Shown here: piece after piece, positions 63,904-64,000 of the stretch
How the letters are laid out: each line of letters starts with the position of its first letter
Position numbering within the stretch: the stretch's first letter is position 1
Assembly (NCBI RefSeq): GCF_007049795.1
Contig: NZ_SCFY01000003.1
Span: 247,874 to 311,873, forward strand
Origin: Ectopseudomonas mendocina
Lineage (GTDB): Bacteria > Pseudomonadota > Gammaproteobacteria > Pseudomonadales > Pseudomonadaceae
Length of the DNA: 64,000 nucleotides
Direction of reading: 5' to 3'
The notes under the pieces: generated by a model
What the model saw: the letters and a program-made list of their open reading frames with translations, nothing else
Told to the model about the DNA's origin: nothing
The model's database searches: none
Program-made: the position numbers and the translations under genes

Positions 63904-64000
63904 TTACCCCAACAGTTCGATCAACCGACGGGCACCCATCACATTGATGGCACGCTTCAGGTTGTAGGCGTTGACCGCCAGGGCCATTTCCGTCCGAGCG
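63904..64000 (-). mobile_element. C-terminal end of an IS transposase (IS1182-like), 5' part off window
   Basis: The minus strand from 63999 reads ARTEMALAVNAYNLKRAINV then MGARRLIELLG and a stop at 63904-63906. The A-x-x-x-x-A-Y-N-x-K-R pattern is the C-terminus of DDE transposases such as the IS1182 group; the exact family is a judgement from memory. The left IS end is probably near 63814 (GTGTGAAAACGC). It lies where trxA usually stands next to rho in Pseudomonas. Confidence 0.75.

Overview
The window is a GC-rich chromosomal segment from a gamma-proteobacterium, almost certainly a Pseudomonas of the P. mendocina/alcaligenes/aeruginosa type. The evidence is the protein families, the REP-type palindromes, the 6S RNA sequence and the gene order. 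From memory, two blocks (hslR-rimBK-ldcA-amgSR-tex-gshA-argA-argE-pit, and gcvH-gcvT-fbp-ubi-ubiH-pepP-ygfB-zapA-ssrS-MFP/ABC-ubiD-rho) follow the P. aeruginosa PA5195-PA5239 region. A polyamine block that sits near PA0292-PA0304 in that species lies between them.

Layout. 1-6272: partial hslR, the overlapping rimB-rimK-ldcA operon, and a large membrane c-di-GMP enzyme with a LOV-type photosensor domain. 6375-13651: the AmgR/AmgS (OmpR/EnvZ) pair, tex with a coupled thioesterase, gshA, and a small Rmf/CrpP-family protein. 13675-19739: argA, argE, a phosphate transporter with its DUF47 partner, and a CYTH-CHAD phosphatase. 19858-35258: polyamine and agmatine uptake and catabolism (spuB-spuC-spuD, two spuE-like binding proteins, spuFGH, spuI, a fourth binding protein, aguR, aguA). 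Here spuA and aguB are both decayed. 35343-39140: a PAS-PAS chemoreceptor, a di-heme cytochrome c peroxidase with a perfect ANR-type site, and a sulfur module (BigR/SqrR-like repressor, two YeeE/YedE half-transporters, DUF2892). 39470-48677: gcvH, gcvT, FbpA/FbpB iron uptake, two ubiquinone-type hydroxylases, pepP and ygfB. 49014-51249: division accessory proteins, 6S RNA, 5-FTHF cyclo-ligase, a 43-residue membrane peptide and an EVE protein. 51299-58115: a frameshifted CHASE-PAS-GGDEF gene and an MFP/ABC exporter operon. 58244-63602: a FliL-like protein, a quinone reductase, an Fe-S flavin reductase, ubiD and rho. 63904-64000: the end of an IS transposase where trxA would be expected next to rho.

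The least ordinary observations are: (i) the MASE1-LOV-PAS-GGDEF-EAL protein with the photoactive Cys motif; (ii) loss of spuA and aguB inside an otherwise intact polyamine locus that carries four paralogous binding proteins; (iii) a roughly 130-bp dispersed element in two inverted copies whose terminal arms appear to co-vary; (iv) a reductase that has lost its normal stop and reads antisense into its convergent neighbour; and (v) a one-base frameshift in a diguanylate cyclase. No CRISPR array, tRNA, rRNA or prophage was seen.
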